Assembly (NCBI GenBank): GCA_023415335.1 | Contig: JAEZLD010000070.1 | Location: 1 to 13,569 of the forward strand | Length of the DNA: 13,569 bases | Direction of reading: 5' to 3' | Source of the DNA: Bacillota bacterium | Lineage (GTDB): Bacteria; Bacillota; Clostridia; Clostridiales; Caloramatoraceae | Part shown: piece by piece, positions 12,840 to 13,569 of the stretch | Layout: the number at the start of each line of letters is the position of its first letter | Position numbering within the stretch: the stretch's first letter is position 1 | The notes under the pieces: model-generated | Database searches by the model: none | The model's input: only the letters and a program-made list of their open reading frames with translations | What the model was told of the DNA's origin: nothing | Program-made: the position numbers and the translations under genes

Positions 12840-13102
12840 GCTTATACAGAAGGCCAACTTCCCCGGGTATATCAATAGGAGAAAAACATAGAAAATAAGA
12901 GCGTTAAGCGTTTATTTAGATGTAACAAGGAATATTCAATATATTTGCATGGTCAATATAATAAGATAGGTGATAGAATAATCAAGTCGCCTCTGACAGA
13001 TAACAAAACAATACAACAGTCCTGTGGCAGGAAGACACCTTCCACCTTGGAGGCTTTGGGAGAATGAGAACAAAGGTCTGAAGGTTTGGAAGAAAAAACA
13101 AG
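12840..13102. other. non-coding region upstream of the second rrn promoter
   Basis: No ORF with a plausible start is present. A TATAAT at 12957-12962 with a weak TTCAAT at 12935-12940 (16-nt spacing) could be an additional upstream rrn promoter. A/T-rich stretches just before 13103 could serve as an UP element. Both are weak calls. Confidence 0.3.
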
Positions 13103-13131
13103 TTGACACTTTAAAAAAGAAGTGATAAACT
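13103..13131 (+). promoter_or_regulatory. rRNA operon promoter
   Basis: A perfect -35 TTGACA (13103-13108), a 17-nt spacer and TAAACT (13126-13131) lie about 170 nt before mature 16S. The start point should fall near 13138, just at the first leader hairpin. Confidence 0.85.
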
Positions 13132-13137
13132 AAATAA

Positions 13138-13302
13138 GCTGTCTCGGAGAGACAGAGCGCTGCTTAGAAGCAGCGGAACTGGTCCTTGAAAATTGAACAG
13201 TGGAAAAGCAAAAGCATCATACATCAAGTATGAACGTTGTATAAGAACAACAAGTCGTATAAATAATACGACATCCGGCAGTAAATTTGAGTTACAGGAT
13301 TT
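13138..13302 (+). promoter_or_regulatory. 16S leader with hairpins and boxA-like element
   Basis: Two perfect hairpins follow the start point: CTGTCTC/GAGACAG (13139-13155) and CGCTGCTT/AAGCAGCG (13158-13175). Then comes GGTCCTTGAAAATTGAACAG (13181-13200), the form taken in Firmicutes by the conserved rrn leader element related to boxA (antitermination and 16S processing). A third hairpin, GTCGTAT/ATACGAC, lies at 13254-13272. The order is that of a normal Firmicutes rrn leader. Confidence 0.8.

Positions 13303-13569
<267 letters not shown>

Noticed and set aside
12957..12962. Second strong rrn promoter
   Set aside because: TATAAT is perfect but the only -35 candidate, TTCAAT, matches three of six bases; kept only as a weak remark.

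Overview
The window looks like the chromosome of a low-to-moderate-GC, clostridia-type Bacillota. The grounds are strong AGGAGG-type ribosome binding sites, AT-rich intergenic DNA, many ATA/AGG codons, initiator/Glu/Gly tRNAs with encoded CCA, and a 16S leader of the Firmicutes type. The genus cannot be fixed from this sequence. The window runs from the tail of one rRNA operon (5S plus three tRNAs, + strand) to the head of a second rRNA operon in the same direction (promoter, leader and the first ~270 nt of 16S), so it is an inter-rrn segment of about 13 kb.

Layout. 1-460: 5S, tRNA-fMet, tRNA-Glu, tRNA-Gly and a strong bidirectional terminator. 506-706 (-): a small protein resembling only the C-terminal half of some ArsR-like regulators. 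1108-2544: an AraC-type DNA-binding domain fused to a large cysteine-peptidase-fold-like domain, with a perfect internal ribosome binding site at the junction. 2635-2972: a second, independently transcribed tRNA-Glu/tRNA-Gly pair, whose Gly copy has lost several canonical features. 2973-3568: about 600 nt with no convincing gene, but with an 11-bp tandem repeat like an OmpR/PhoB-family site. 3569-7341: a membrane-anchored CocE/NonD (S15-type) hydrolase, then a VanR/VanS-like two-component system. 7365-9174 (-): a multi-pass membrane protein and two GNAT acetyltransferases. 9279-11849: a complete metal-efflux operon of CadC-type ArsR repressor, separate HMA metal-binding protein and P1B-2 (Zn/Cd/Pb) ATPase, with promoter, candidate operator and terminator. 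12008-12246: a striking array of short hairpins separated by an 8-nt module that switches from GTGATATT to its reverse complement in the middle. 12268-12702: a VanZ-family protein. 12727-12839: a nest of palindromes resembling DnaA boxes, then a terminator. 13103 onward: the rrn promoter, boxA-like leader and 16S gene with a long hairpin-rich insertion in V1 (helix 6).

How the parts fit. The metal operon is self-contained: the repressor senses Cd/Zn/Pb-type ions, the HMA protein probably carries or buffers them, and the ATPase exports them. The hydrolase and the VanRS-like pair are separated by a terminator, but the putative response-regulator box upstream of the hydrolase suggests control by it. 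VanR/VanS-like and VanZ-like proteins without vanH/vanA/vanX are not evidence of glycopeptide resistance. The items most worth a second look are the hairpin array at 12008-12246, the atypical tRNA-Gly, the AraC/peptidase-like fusion with internal start, and the 16S V1 insertion.
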